From assembly GCA_013822765.1 (NCBI GenBank), contig PNKY01000002.1:558001-622000 (forward strand): 64,000 bases of DNA. The letters are read 5' to 3'. The first letter of the stretch is position 1; the number at the start of each line of letters is the position of its first letter. This DNA is from Rhodospirillum sp. (GTDB lineage Bacteria > Pseudomonadota > Alphaproteobacteria > Dongiales > Dongiaceae). The notes beneath the pieces were generated by a model. The model searched no databases. It was given only the letters and a program-made list of their open reading frames with translations, and was not told the DNA's origin. A program made the translations under genes and the position numbers. This document shows positions 1-8,070 of this stretch, one piece after another.

Positions 1-246
1 CGGAGTCTTGGCCGCCCGCTGGCGACGGACCACCGAATTGCTGAGGTTGACGGCCAGCTGGCGCATGGTGGCTTCCAGCAACTCGCCCTTGTCCTCGAAA
101 TAGTGGTGCACGATGCCGGCGGAGACGCCGGCCGTGGCGGCGATGCGCGAGACGCTGGCCTCCGAGAAGCCGACATCGTGGATCGAGGCGATGGTCGCCT
201 CGATCAGCTGCCGACGCCGGATCTCTTCCATGCCGACCTTGGGCAA
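1..246 (-). CDS. betI: BetI, TetR-family repressor of choline/betaine genes (N-terminal part)
   Basis: BetI represses choline-to-glycine-betaine genes and is relieved by choline. Only the first 82 residues lie in the window; the C-terminal ligand domain is beyond the left edge. The start is read as TTG, giving the BetI-typical opening L/M-P-K-V-G-M-E-E-I-R-R-R-Q-L-I. A GAGG ribosome site ends seven bases before this TTG; the ATG five codons later would lose the conserved PKVG. The TetR helix-turn-helix follows, with GVSAGIVHHYF-EDKGELL at its recognition helix. The gene is divergent from choX with a palindrome between them. Identity is strong from the start motif and context, although the protein is incomplete here. 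Confidence 0.85.
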   Translation of the reverse strand, partial: MPKVGMEEIRRRQLIEATIASIHDVGFSEASVSRIAATAGVSAGIVHHYFEDKGELLEATMRQLAVNLSNSVVRRQRAAKTP

Positions 247-313
247 GCGCTGGCCTCGCGTCAGGATGGGGCGGCCGAAGCCGCGTGATTCGGATACTCT
301 AGGTTTTTTTAAG

Positions 314-329
314 TTGGTTGATCAATCAA
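314..329. promoter_or_regulatory. Putative BetI operator palindrome
   Basis: TTGGTTGATCAATCAA is an inverted repeat centred on a perfect TTGATCAA core, with one mismatched pair in its 16 bases. It sits in the AT-rich gap between divergent betI and choX, 68 bases before the betI start. Its TTGATTGATCAA-like form fits what I recall of BetI sites, but the assignment is inferred from position and symmetry. Confidence 0.6.
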
Positions 330-538
330 AATAAACTTGGATTAGGATCAACCCTTCGATAATGTCGCACCCAGGACTGCAGTACGTCGGCGGGGCGGCA
401 TTGTTGCGGGGCAGGTGAGGCTATATGCCGTGCGAGGCCGATGATTGCGAACGCCAACGGCGGCCGTGATTCCATTGACCGGAGCGGAAGGGTCCCGGCG
501 CATCGATCGGGCATTTAAATCATCGTAGGGAGGATGGC

Positions 539-1585
539 GTGAAGCATACCTTGAGACTTGCGGCTAGCGGTTTGGCCATTGCGCTTGCTCTGACTCTCGC
601 CGGATGCGGCGAGGAGAAGAAGGAAGAGCAGGCTTCTTCAACCGAGAGCACCGCGCCGGCGAGCACCACCGAGGCGCAGCCGGCGGCGACGCAGGAAGCC
701 GCCGCTACGCCGGCCGCGGTCACCGAACCTGACTCGTGCAAGAAGGTTCGCATTGCGGATGTGGGCTGGAGCGACAACACCGCGCAGAACGGGTTGTTCA
801 AGACCGTCTTGAAGGGCCTCGGCTACGCGCCAGAGGACCAAGTTCTGGCCTTGCCGGTCATCATGGAGAGCTTGAAGAACAAGGACCTCGATGTCTTCCT
901 CGACAACTGGATGCCATCCAACTCGGCCAATGTTCAGCCCTACCTGGATGCCAAGTCGCTGGAGATGCTCGATGCCAACCTGACCGGCGCTGGCTATGGC
1001 CCGGTGGTGCCCGACTATGTCGCGGCCGCCGGCGTGAAGGACGTCAAGGATCTGGCGGCCAACGGCGACAAGTTCGACAAGAAATTCTACGGCATTGAGC
1101 CGGGCAATGACGGCAACAAGATTGTCCAGGCGAAGATCGATGATGCCGCCAACGGCCTGCAGGGCTGGACGCTGGTGGAATCCTCTGAGCAGGGCATGCT
1201 CGCCCAGGCCGAGAAGTCGATGAAGAACCAGGAATGGATCGCGTTCCTCGGCTGGGCGCCGCATCCGGTGATGGGCAAGATGAAGTTGGTCTATCTGACC
1301 GGCTTCGAGAACGACGGCTTCGGCGATGCGCAGATCAAGACGCTGACCCGCGTGGGTTACAGCGCCGAGTGCGCCAATGTCGGCAAGCTGTTGGCCAATC
1401 TCAAATTCGACCTGCCGATGGAAAGCGCCATCATGGAAGCAATCGACGGCGGTGCGGAAGGCGAGAAGGCCTCGGCCGACTGGCTGAAGGCCAATCCGGG
1501 CGTGCTCGACGCATGGCTTGCCGGCGTCAAGACGACCGACGGCCAGGACGGCTTGCCGGCCGTCAAGAAAAGCCTCGGCCTCTAA
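539..1585 (+). CDS. choX: ChoX-like choline/betaine-binding lipoprotein of an ABC importer
   Basis: This is the extracytoplasmic solute receptor of a choline importer, OpuAC/ProX-type fold, 348 aa. The start is GTG with GGGAGG six bases upstream; the nearby ATG at 534 hits a stop at once. Residues 1-22 form a lipoprotein signal ending in the lipobox LAGC (C23). A Thr/Ala/Glu/Pro-rich linker runs to about residue 65, then the binding domain starts at VRIADVGWSD. W77, W124 and a later FLGW are candidate aromatic ligand-box residues. The segment YGIEPGNDGN matches the ChoX family. It heads the choXWV operon. Choline rather than betaine is inferred from ChoX-like motifs and betI next door. Confidence 0.88.
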   Translation: MKHTLRLAASGLAIALALTLAGCGEEKKEEQASSTESTAPASTTEAQPAATQEAAATPAAVTEPDSCKKVRIADVGWSDNTAQNGLFKTVLKGLGYAPEDQVLALPVIMESLKNKDLDVFLDNWMPSNSANVQPYLDAKSLEMLDANLTGAGYGPVVPDYVAAAGVKDVKDLAANGDKFDKKFYGIEPGNDGNKIVQAKIDDAANGLQGWTLVESSEQGMLAQAEKSMKNQEWIAFLGWAPHPVMGKMKLVYLTGFENDGFGDAQIKTLTRVGYSAECANVGKLLANLKFDLPMESAIMEAIDGGAEGEKASADWLKANPGVLDAWLAGVKTTDGQDGLPAVKKSLGL

Positions 1586-1600
1586 GATCGATGTCGCATC

Positions 1601-1630
1601 GGCGGCTCCGGCGGGGAGGCCGGAGCCGCC
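1601..1630 (+). other. Strong intra-operon stem-loop between choX and choW
   Basis: A perfect 12-bp stem, GGCGGCTCCGGC with GCCGGAGCCGCC, encloses a GGGGAG loop, 15 bases after the choX stop. No U-run follows, and choW starts about 105 bases further on. Such hairpins after binding-protein genes commonly attenuate transcription or protect the upstream mRNA 3' end, so that the receptor outnumbers the permease. That role is inferred. Confidence 0.7.
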
Positions 1631-1735
1631 CATTGTGCGACCGCCCGTCGTCGGGCTACTCATTGCAAAGTCAGGACTTCAAACGACTGGGCCAGCGCCA
1701 CTGAGGCGGGTGGGGCGGCCAATGGGGGACGCCGC

Positions 1736-2596
1736 ATGGAACAGCTCCAGAAGCTTCAGGATCTGATCACCGAGCATAAGATTCCGATCGGCCAATGGTC
1801 GAAAGCGATCATCGAATGGCTGACGGCCAATTTCGAGTGGCTGTTCGACGCCATCTCGTCGGTTCTCAAGACCCTGATCGACGGATCCTCCGACCTGCTT
1901 CTGCTCGTCCCGCCGCTCGTTCTTCTCGTCATCATCGCAGCGCTCGCGCATCTCATACAGCGCAACTGGAAGATAACGCTGTTCGTCGCGGTCGGTCTGC
2001 TGTTCATCCTCAATCTCGGCCTTTGGGGGGCGATGGTCGAGACCCTGGTGCTCGTGGTCTACGCGACGCTGGTCTCGCTGGCGATCGGCGTCCCGATCGG
2101 GATTCTGGCAGCGCGGCGGCCGGCGGTCTGGCACGCCATCGCGCCCGTGCTCGACATGATGCAGACCCTGCCCACCTTCGTTTACCTGGTGCCTATGCTC
2201 GCCCTGTTCGGCCTGGGCACGGTGCCGGGCATGTTCGCGACTGTGATCTTCGCCGTTGCGGCGCCGATCCGATTGACCTACCTCGGCATCAGCCAGGTGC
2301 CGGTGGCCTTGATCGAGGCAGGCGAGTCCTTCGGCTCGACGCGCTGGCAGCTGCTGTTCAAGGTGAAACTGCCGGCTGCGTTGCCCACCATCATGGCCGG
2401 CATCACCCAATGCATCATGCTGTCCTTGTCCATGGTGGTCATCGCGTCCATGGTGGGCGCCGGCGGTCTCGGGGCGCCGACGGTGCGCGCGCTCGCGACC
2501 AACAACATTCCGTTGGGTACCGAGGCGGGCTTAGCGATCGTTATCCTTGCCATCGCGCTCGATCGCGTGATGAAGCAGCGTTCGGTCAGGAAATAG
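1736..2596 (+). CDS. choW: Choline ABC transporter permease ChoW
   Basis: Inner-membrane permease of the choline importer, 286 aa, in the ProW/OpuAB family. It has an N-terminal amphipathic stretch, then hydrophobic segments from about residue 52 on. The BPD-transport core contains the EAA loop (EAGESFG at 194-200, running to KLPAALP), which docks on the ATPase. It lies between choX and choV, with only nine bases to the choV start. Together with ChoX and ChoV it would form a complete importer. Assignment is firm at family level; substrate follows from the operon. Confidence 0.9.
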   Translation: MEQLQKLQDLITEHKIPIGQWSKAIIEWLTANFEWLFDAISSVLKTLIDGSSDLLLLVPPLVLLVIIAALAHLIQRNWKITLFVAVGLLFILNLGLWGAMVETLVLVVYATLVSLAIGVPIGILAARRPAVWHAIAPVLDMMQTLPTFVYLVPMLALFGLGTVPGMFATVIFAVAAPIRLTYLGISQVPVALIEAGESFGSTRWQLLFKVKLPAALPTIMAGITQCIMLSLSMVVIASMVGAGGLGAPTVRALATNNIPLGTEAGLAIVILAIALDRVMKQRSVRK

Positions 2597-2605
2597 GGGG
2601 CGGCC

Positions 2606-3835
2606 ATGAGCGGTTCATTGAGTGCCGTCGCGTTCGAGCATGTCGACGTGGTGTTCGGCTTGCGCGCGGAGGAGGCAGTCGCTCTGCTCGACAAGGGCGA
2701 GGGCCGCGACGTCATCCTCGACAAGACCAACTGCCTGATCGCGGTGCACGACGCCTCTGTCTTCGTCAAAGAGGGCGAGATCCTGGTGTTGATGGGCCTC
2801 TCGGGCTCAGGCAAATCCTCGCTGCTCCGCTGTATCAACGGCCTCAACAAGGTCAGCCGCGGCAAGGTGCTGGTGCATGACGGCAACAGCACGGTCGATG
2901 TCGCCAGCTGCGATCCAGAAACGCTGCGCCGCCTGCGCCGCAACCGTATTTCCATGGTGTTCCAGCAGTTCGGCCTGATGCCGTGGCTGACGGTGCGCGA
3001 CAATGTCGGGTTCGGGCTCGACATCCGCGGTCTCGACAAGGCCGAGCGCGAACGCATCGTGGACGACAAGATCAAGCTGGTGCGGCTCGACAAGTTCGCC
3101 AACAAGTTCACCCACGAGCTCAGCGGCGGCATGCAGCAGCGCGTCGGCCTGGCGCGCGCGTTCGCGACCGAGGCGGACATCCTGTTGATGGATGAGCCGT
3201 TCTCGGCATTGGATCCGCTGATCCGCGAGCACCTGCAGGACGAGCTGATCGAGCTGCAGCAGAAGCTGAAGAAGACTATCGTGTTTGTGAGCCATGACCT
3301 CGACGAGGCGCTGAAGATCGGCACCCGCATCGCCATCATGGAGGCGGGCAAGGTGGTGCAGTTCGGCGTGCCGGAGGAGATCATCCTCAACCCGATCAAC
3401 GACTATGTCCGGCAGTTCGTGGCATCGATGAATCCGCTCACCGTGCTGAAGGGTGGCACCTTGATGCGGCCGCTCAGCGATCTGGCGCGCGAGCCGGGCG
3501 GCGCCACCATCCAGCTTGACCGTGCCGGCAAATGCCGCTGCCAGATCGACAGCCGCGGCAAGCCGACCAACCTCATGGTCAACGGCAAGCCCGGCGAGCT
3601 GGTGCCCTATGCCACCGACCTCAACCTCTCGAAGCTCCCGGACCATGTCATGATCTGCGGCACCGAGCGCACGCCGATGCGCGCCGCGGTCACCGTGCGC
3701 TCGCAGACCAAGCGCCCGATGGTGCTGCTGGGCGAGGACGGGGTGCTGATCGGCGTGGTCGGCGAGCACGAGATCTATCGCGGTATGCTGCGCCAGAGCG
3801 AGTATGCGAGGGTCGACGGCGCGCCGCCGATGTGA
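2606..3835 (+). CDS. choV: Choline ABC transporter ATP-binding protein ChoV
   Basis: Cytoplasmic ATPase of the importer, 409 aa. Walker A is GLSGSGKSS (64-72), the signature is LSGGMQQ (172-178), Walker B ends in LLMDEP (193-198), and the switch His is H230. About 130 further residues follow the ATPase core, as in ProV/OpuAA proteins with a regulatory tail; a short CBS-like pattern (RPMVLLGEDGVLIGVV) is visible near the end. The gene starts nine bases after choW. Its stop overlaps a possible GTG start of the HAD gene, so the two are probably translated together. Confidence 0.92.
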   Translation: MSGSLSAVAFEHVDVVFGLRAEEAVALLDKGEGRDVILDKTNCLIAVHDASVFVKEGEILVLMGLSGSGKSSLLRCINGLNKVSRGKVLVHDGNSTVDVASCDPETLRRLRRNRISMVFQQFGLMPWLTVRDNVGFGLDIRGLDKAERERIVDDKIKLVRLDKFANKFTHELSGGMQQRVGLARAFATEADILLMDEPFSALDPLIREHLQDELIELQQKLKKTIVFVSHDLDEALKIGTRIAIMEAGKVVQFGVPEEIILNPINDYVRQFVASMNPLTVLKGGTLMRPLSDLAREPGGATIQLDRAGKCRCQIDSRGKPTNLMVNGKPGELVPYATDLNLSKLPDHVMICGTERTPMRAAVTVRSQTKRPMVLLGEDGVLIGVVGEHEIYRGMLRQSEYARVDGAPPM

Positions 3836-3852
3836 GTGAAAGAACAAGAATC

Positions 3853-4548
3853 ATGATCGCCGCCATCCTGTTCGACAAGGACGGGACCCTCTACGACTTC
3901 TATCATACCTGGGCCGGGCTGACCGAGCAGGCTGCCCTGTTCGTGGCCGGCGGCGACGCCGAGCGCGCGAAGTTCCTGATGGAAAACTCCGGCAAGGATC
4001 CGGCAACCGGCAAGTATGGGCCGTCGTCGCCGATCGCCGCCGGCAGCAACCGCGAGATCGTGGAAGTGTGGTGCGGCCTCATCCAGCGTGCCGACGTGGA
4101 CGATGTCTATCAGCACGTCTCCAACATGTTCCTGGAGCATCAGACGAACGGCATCGAACCGGTAACGAACCTCGACCTGTTTTTCGGCCGGCTCAAGGCG
4201 CGTGGCCTGCGTCTCGGCGTTGCCACCATGGATAGCGAGAAGGCGGCGCGCGCCGCCATGCGGCGCGCCAATGCGACCCACCATCTCGACTTCATCTGCG
4301 GCTACGACACCGGCCACGGCGTGAAGCCGCTGGGCGGCATGGTCGAAGCTTTCGCGCGCCAGGTCGGCGTCGCCCTGCCGCATCTCGCGGTGGTAGGCGA
4401 TTCCCCGCACGACATGCACATGGCCCGCGCCGGCAAGGCCGGCCGCGCCATCGGCGTGCTGACCGGCGTGTCGCCCAAGGAAGCGCTGCTGGAGGCGGGG
4501 GCGCATGCGGTGATCGACAGCATCGCGGAGATCGAGAGCGTGCTCTGA
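3853..4548 (+). CDS. HAD-superfamily hydrolase coupled to the choline operon
   Basis: Small-molecule phosphatase-type HAD protein, 231 aa from this ATG. Motif I is FDKDGT with D8 (nucleophile) and D10, motif III Lys is K158 (HGVKP), and motif IV is VVGDSPHDM with D183 and D187. A helical cap lies between motif I and the core, as in phosphoglycolate-phosphatase relatives. An in-frame GTG at 3832 overlaps the choV stop (GTGA) and would add seven residues; it may be the true coupled start. The substrate is unknown. Coupling to choV suggests a role with choline or betaine uptake, which is only an inference. Confidence 0.85.
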   Translation: MIAAILFDKDGTLYDFYHTWAGLTEQAALFVAGGDAERAKFLMENSGKDPATGKYGPSSPIAAGSNREIVEVWCGLIQRADVDDVYQHVSNMFLEHQTNGIEPVTNLDLFFGRLKARGLRLGVATMDSEKAARAAMRRANATHHLDFICGYDTGHGVKPLGGMVEAFARQVGVALPHLAVVGDSPHDMHMARAGKAGRAIGVLTGVSPKEALLEAGAHAVIDSIAEIESVL

Positions 4549-4632
4549 GGCGTGGAACGGGCGGCAAGCCTATGCAGCGCATTGTAGATAAGGGAATTTT
4601 GGACCGCAAAGGCCACGGCCGAGGGAGGAAGC

Positions 4633-5253
4633 ATGATCCGCAGGTTCGACCGCGACTCAGCATTGCTGCTGATCGATGTCCAGCAGGGCGTCAACCTGCT
4701 GCAGCATTGGGGCGGCAAGACCGGACGGCGCAACAATCTCGCCGCAGAGCAGAAGATCGCTGCTGCGCTCGATGCCTGGCGACAGCGAGAGCTGCCGGTG
4801 TATTTCACGGCGCATGATTCGCTCGAGGCCGCCTCGCCGCTGAAGTTGCGGCTTGAAACTGGTCGCTTCATCAAAGGCCTGGAGCCGAAGCCGGGCGAAC
4901 CTGTCATTGCGAAGTCTGCGAACAGCGCGTTCATCGGCACCGGCTTGGAAGTCGCGCTCCGGCGGCGGCGCATCAACCGGCTGATGTTCGTCGGCTTCTT
5001 CACCAACTTCTGTGTCGAGACCTCGGTTCGGATGGCGAACAACATGGGGTTCGACACCTATCTGGCGCACGACGCCTGCGCGACCTGCAATCGGGTCGGG
5101 CTGAACGGCGAGGACTATGACCCGGAGCTCGTGCATGCGCTGAGCATTGCCGGCATGCACCGGGAGTTCTGCACCGCGATGTCGACTGCCGATGCGATCG
5201 CGCTGACGCGGGCAGACGCGTCCCACTTGGAGCGCGTTCAGGGGAACGAGTAG
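4633..5253 (+). CDS. Isochorismatase-family cysteine hydrolase
   Basis: Cytoplasmic hydrolase of the isochorismatase-like fold, 206 aa. The Asp-Lys-Cys triad is visible: D15 in LLIDVQQG, K94 in IAKSANSAF, and C127 in FFTNFCVETS. Family members cleave amides or enol ethers (nicotinamidase, N-carbamoylsarcosine amidase and others), and sequence alone does not choose between them. N-carbamoylsarcosine or a related betaine-derived amide would fit the choline neighbourhood, but this is speculative. It follows the HAD gene by 84 bases with a GAGGGAGG ribosome site, so it may be the last gene of the cho operon. Confidence 0.85.
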   Translation: MIRRFDRDSALLLIDVQQGVNLLQHWGGKTGRRNNLAAEQKIAAALDAWRQRELPVYFTAHDSLEAASPLKLRLETGRFIKGLEPKPGEPVIAKSANSAFIGTGLEVALRRRRINRLMFVGFFTNFCVETSVRMANNMGFDTYLAHDACATCNRVGLNGEDYDPELVHALSIAGMHREFCTAMSTADAIALTRADASHLERVQGNE

Positions 5254-5281
5254 ATTCTCGGGTTCTCCGCGCTCGGGCGGA

Positions 5282-6181
5282 TCATGAGATAGTCAGAACA
5301 CCCTGCATCACCGCCGCGCACCGCCCGCTGATGCGAGGCGGGGCGACCTTGCCGCGGCGCATCTCGGCGTAGCCGTGGAGCAGGGAGGGGCGGCCCATCT
5401 CCACGCCTTGGCGGGCTTCCAGATGGAAGTCGCTATCGGGGCGCAGATCCAGTTGAGCCAGCAGCGCTGTCAACGTGGCGGTGGCGCTGCCGGTGGCCGG
5501 GTCTTCGCCGATACCGTCGTAGGGCGACAGGTTGCGCGCCTGGATGCGCACGCCGTTGTCGCTCGGCCACTTCACGTAGAGATGCACGCTCTCGACGCGA
5601 TGGCTGGCGCGGATCAGGTCGAAGGCCTTCAGGTGCACGCGCGCCTTGCCGAGGGCCGCGACGTCGCGGACCTCGGCAAACATGAACTCCAGTCCGACCG
5701 TGGCATTGGTCGGCGCGTGGGTGCTGGTGACGATCTCGGACTCATCCAGGTTAAGCGCGGCCGCGACCGCCGCGACGCTTGGCGCCTCCCGGGTCGAGAG
5801 CGATTGCGGCGCGGTGAGAGATGCGCCTACGACCTTGTCGCCAACGCGGTCGAGCCGCAGGCGGACTAAGCCAGCTTTCTCCTCGAATACGAGCTCGTCG
5901 GTCTTGATGGGCCGGTCGCTGGCCAGAGCGAAGGCGGCACCGATGTTGGGGTGGCCGGCAAACGGCACTTCATCGGCTGGCGTGAACAGCCGCACATGCG
6001 CGGTATGCGCGGGGTCCTGCGGCTTCAGAATGAACGCCGTCTCGGACAGGTTGAACTCGCGTGCGATCGCCTGCATGCGCGTGCCGTCGAGCGTGTCGGC
6101 GTCGAACACGATGGCCGCCGGGTTGCCCTGCAGCGGCGCCTCCGCAAAGACGTCGACGATGGCGTAGCGCAACTGCGTCAT
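5282..6181 (-). CDS. PhzF-family isomerase/epimerase-like protein
   Basis: PhzF-fold protein, 299 aa, starting MTQLRYAIVDVFAE. The catalytic Glu of the family is E47 in NLSETAFIL, and the second half carries the family motif GEDPATGSAT. PhzF proteins act on small carboxylic or amino acid substrates by proton shuttling; most homologues outside phenazine clusters have no known substrate. The ATG overlaps the stop of the aminotransferase gene by four bases (ATGA), so both are translationally coupled. With the DauR-like regulator upstream, an amino acid catabolic or racemisation role is likely. Confidence 0.87.
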   Translation of the reverse strand: MTQLRYAIVDVFAEAPLQGNPAAIVFDADTLDGTRMQAIAREFNLSETAFILKPQDPAHTAHVRLFTPADEVPFAGHPNIGAAFALASDRPIKTDELVFEEKAGLVRLRLDRVGDKVVGASLTAPQSLSTREAPSVAAVAAALNLDESEIVTSTHAPTNATVGLEFMFAEVRDVAALGKARVHLKAFDLIRASHRVESVHLYVKWPSDNGVRIQARNLSPYDGIGEDPATGSATATLTALLAQLDLRPDSDFHLEARQGVEMGRPSLLHGYAEMRRGKVAPPRISGRCAAVMQGVLTIS

Positions 6182-7320
6182 GCGGCGGAGCGGTTCTGCA
6201 GCAGGAAATTCCGCATCACATTCAACCCGTCCTTGGTATAGAAGCGGCCGAAGCCGATGCGGAAGCGGTCGGGCGGCGTCGGGGTAAGGCTCGAGCGGTA
6301 GATCGACGCCGGCAGCAGCACCACGCCGACCTCTTCCACCAAGCGACGGCAGAAGGTCTCCACGCCGTCCTGGCCCAGATAGCGCGGATAGGCGACGCAC
6401 CCGCCGTCCGGCCGCCGCCATTCGAACCAGCCGGGGAATTCGTTGAAGAAGCTGTCGACCAACTCGACGTTGACCTTGAGCAGCGCGAGGTTACGGCCGA
6501 TCACCTTGTCACGCGCCTTGAGCGCGATAATCGAAAGATGCTCGCTCGGCCCGGCATTGCAGATCGAGAGATAGTGCTTCATGTGCTCCATGCGCGAGAG
6601 CAGCCCGTGGTCCTTGCACGCGATCCAGCCGACGCGCAGGCCGGGCAGGCCATAAGCCTTGGACATGACGCCGAGCGACAGGCCGCGCTCGTAGGCCTCG
6701 ACCGCCGCCGGCAACTGCTTGGCGTGATCCAGCTCCAGCCCGCGATAGACCTCGTCGGAGAACAGCCATATGCCGTGTTTCCGGCACAGCGCGACCAGCG
6801 CATCGAAGGTGGCGCGGTCGATCACCTTTCCGGTCGGATTGTGCGGGAAGTTGATCGAGATAAGCTTGGTATTCGGCCGGATCTTGGCCGCCAGCTCCTC
6901 GAGGTCGAGGTCCCAGTTGCGGTCCGCTCGCAACGCGACGCCCTCGGTCGCGCACAACGCCAGCGGCAGTTGCTCCGCTGACTGGTAGTTCGGCGTGATG
7001 ACGATCGCGTGGTCGTCCTTGGTGAGCAAGGTGTGCATGGCGCAATAGATGCCTTCCTCGGCGCCGGCGAAGGCGAGCACGTCGTCGCTCGCCACGCCCC
7101 GGTAGGTTGCGGCGATGGCGGCGCGCAGCTTGGGCGTGCCCCAGGTCTCGATGTAGCTGAGCGGCATCTCCTCCCAGGCCGCGCGGTCGTCTGGATCGGC
7201 CAGCGCCAGCAGCTCCTTGATGGTCAGGGTCTGCGCGTCCGACGGCGTCATGTGCCAGCGGGCGGCGAACTCCCACTTGCCGAGATAGACTTCGAGGTTG
7301 AAATCGGGGAGCAGGGTCAT
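6178..7320 (-). CDS. Class I/II PLP-dependent aminotransferase
   Basis: Fold-type I aminotransferase, 380 aa, normal family length. Visible motifs are NFPHNPTG (157-164), FSDEVYRGLE with D189 and Y192 contacting the cofactor, and the Schiff-base lysine K221 in MSKAYGLPGLRVGW. The C-terminal Arg region RFRIGFGRFY binds the substrate carboxylate. Both ends overlap neighbours by ATGA, so this is the middle gene of a tightly coupled three-gene operon. The amino donor is not predictable from sequence; the DauR-like regulator points to an amino acid, possibly a D- or basic one. Confidence 0.9.
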   Translation of the reverse strand: MTLLPDFNLEVYLGKWEFAARWHMTPSDAQTLTIKELLALADPDDRAAWEEMPLSYIETWGTPKLRAAIAATYRGVASDDVLAFAGAEEGIYCAMHTLLTKDDHAIVITPNYQSAEQLPLALCATEGVALRADRNWDLDLEELAAKIRPNTKLISINFPHNPTGKVIDRATFDALVALCRKHGIWLFSDEVYRGLELDHAKQLPAAVEAYERGLSLGVMSKAYGLPGLRVGWIACKDHGLLSRMEHMKHYLSICNAGPSEHLSIIALKARDKVIGRNLALLKVNVELVDSFFNEFPGWFEWRRPDGGCVAYPRYLGQDGVETFCRRLVEEVGVVLLPASIYRSSLTPTPPDRFRIGFGRFYTKDGLNVMRNFLLQNRSAA

Positions 7321-7943
7321 TGGGCGGCCTTCATGCTGGAATTGCGTGCGGCGTTGAGCAGCGCGTAGACGGTGGCGCGCGAGACGTTCATCGCGCTCGC
7401 GACGTGCGGGGCGGCGTTACGGGCGGCGAACAGGCCCGCCGCGTCGATCTCCGCGATCAAGGCGATGCGCTCCTCGCGGTCGAGCGCCTTCAGCGCCTTG
7501 CGCTTGGTCTCGAGGAAAGCGCGGATGAGGAGGTTGATGTGCTCGCGCCAGTCCTGGCGGAACATCGCCTCCGGCCGCGGCTCGCTCGGCGCGGCGAAGG
7601 CGGAGAGCAGCTTGATCGCCTGGTCGAACTGCGACACGTCCATGTTGACGCACATCAGCCCGATGCGCTTGCCCTTGTCGTCGCGCAGCGCCGCGGTGAT
7701 CGACTTGAGCCGCGCGCCGTCGACGTTCGCCTTGTCGTACGGCCCGTACACGTCGCGGTCGAGATGCAATTCGATATCGTCGCCGAGCAGCGATTCATCG
7801 CCGGCCTTGCGGTGCGAGAAGGCGTTCCAGATGTCGACGATATGACCGCTGCGCAGGTCGTGGATCACCACCTCGGCATGCGGGTGGAGCAGGGCGGCGA
7901 TCGCCTGGGCGATCGGTCGGTGAACGGCGAAGATGTCCTTCAT
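7317..7943 (-). CDS. DauR/YheO-type PAS-HTH transcriptional regulator
   Basis: Regulator of 208 aa with two parts: an N-terminal YheO-like PAS domain (about 8-118; motifs HPHAEVVIHDLRSG and GLMCVNMDVS) and a C-terminal HTH_22 domain (about 155-203, ending NVSRATVYALLNAAR). Relatives include DauR, which controls D-arginine use in Pseudomonas. It is first in the operon with the aminotransferase and PhzF genes and overlaps the next start by ATGA, so it probably controls its own operon. It is divergent from a TetR gene; the shared gap contains short palindromes. Confidence 0.88.
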   Translation of the reverse strand: MKDIFAVHRPIAQAIAALLHPHAEVVIHDLRSGHIVDIWNAFSHRKAGDESLLGDDIELHLDRDVYGPYDKANVDGARLKSITAALRDDKGKRIGLMCVNMDVSQFDQAIKLLSAFAAPSEPRPEAMFRQDWREHINLLIRAFLETKRKALKALDREERIALIAEIDAAGLFAARNAAPHVASAMNVSRATVYALLNAARNSSMKAAQ

Positions 7944-7982
7944 GGCGCTATTTGCGCGCTGACTGGACGATCTGTCAATGCA

Positions 7983-7993
7983 GACAAATTGTC
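7983..7993. promoter_or_regulatory. Short palindrome upstream of the DauR-like operon
   Basis: GACAAATTGTC is a perfect 5-1-5 inverted repeat 40 bases before the regulator start. TGTC half-sites recur just to its left (CTGTCAATGCAGAC). It could bind the DauR-like protein, but this is inferred from symmetry and position only. Confidence 0.35.
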
Positions 7994-8008
7994 ATGATGC
8001 GGTCTGGC

Positions 8009-8044
8009 TTGACTCTTTTTCACCGAAATAATATTCAATGAATA
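8009..8044 (+). promoter_or_regulatory. Candidate promoter and operator of the TetR gene
   Basis: TTGACT (8009-8014) lies 17 bases before TATTCA (8032-8037), a plausible -35/-10 pair. The -10 is embedded in a perfect 6-1-6 palindrome TATTCAATGAATA (8032-8044). An operator covering the -10 would let the TetR protein repress itself. The region is clearly AT-rich compared with its surroundings. Confidence 0.5.
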
Positions 8045-8070
8045 AGTCCTCTACGAAATGAAAGACGCTC

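Noticed and set aside
638-1663. Long open frame antisense to choX
   Set aside because: High GC drives long antisense frames; the sense frame has signal peptide, lipobox and family motifs, the antisense one has none.
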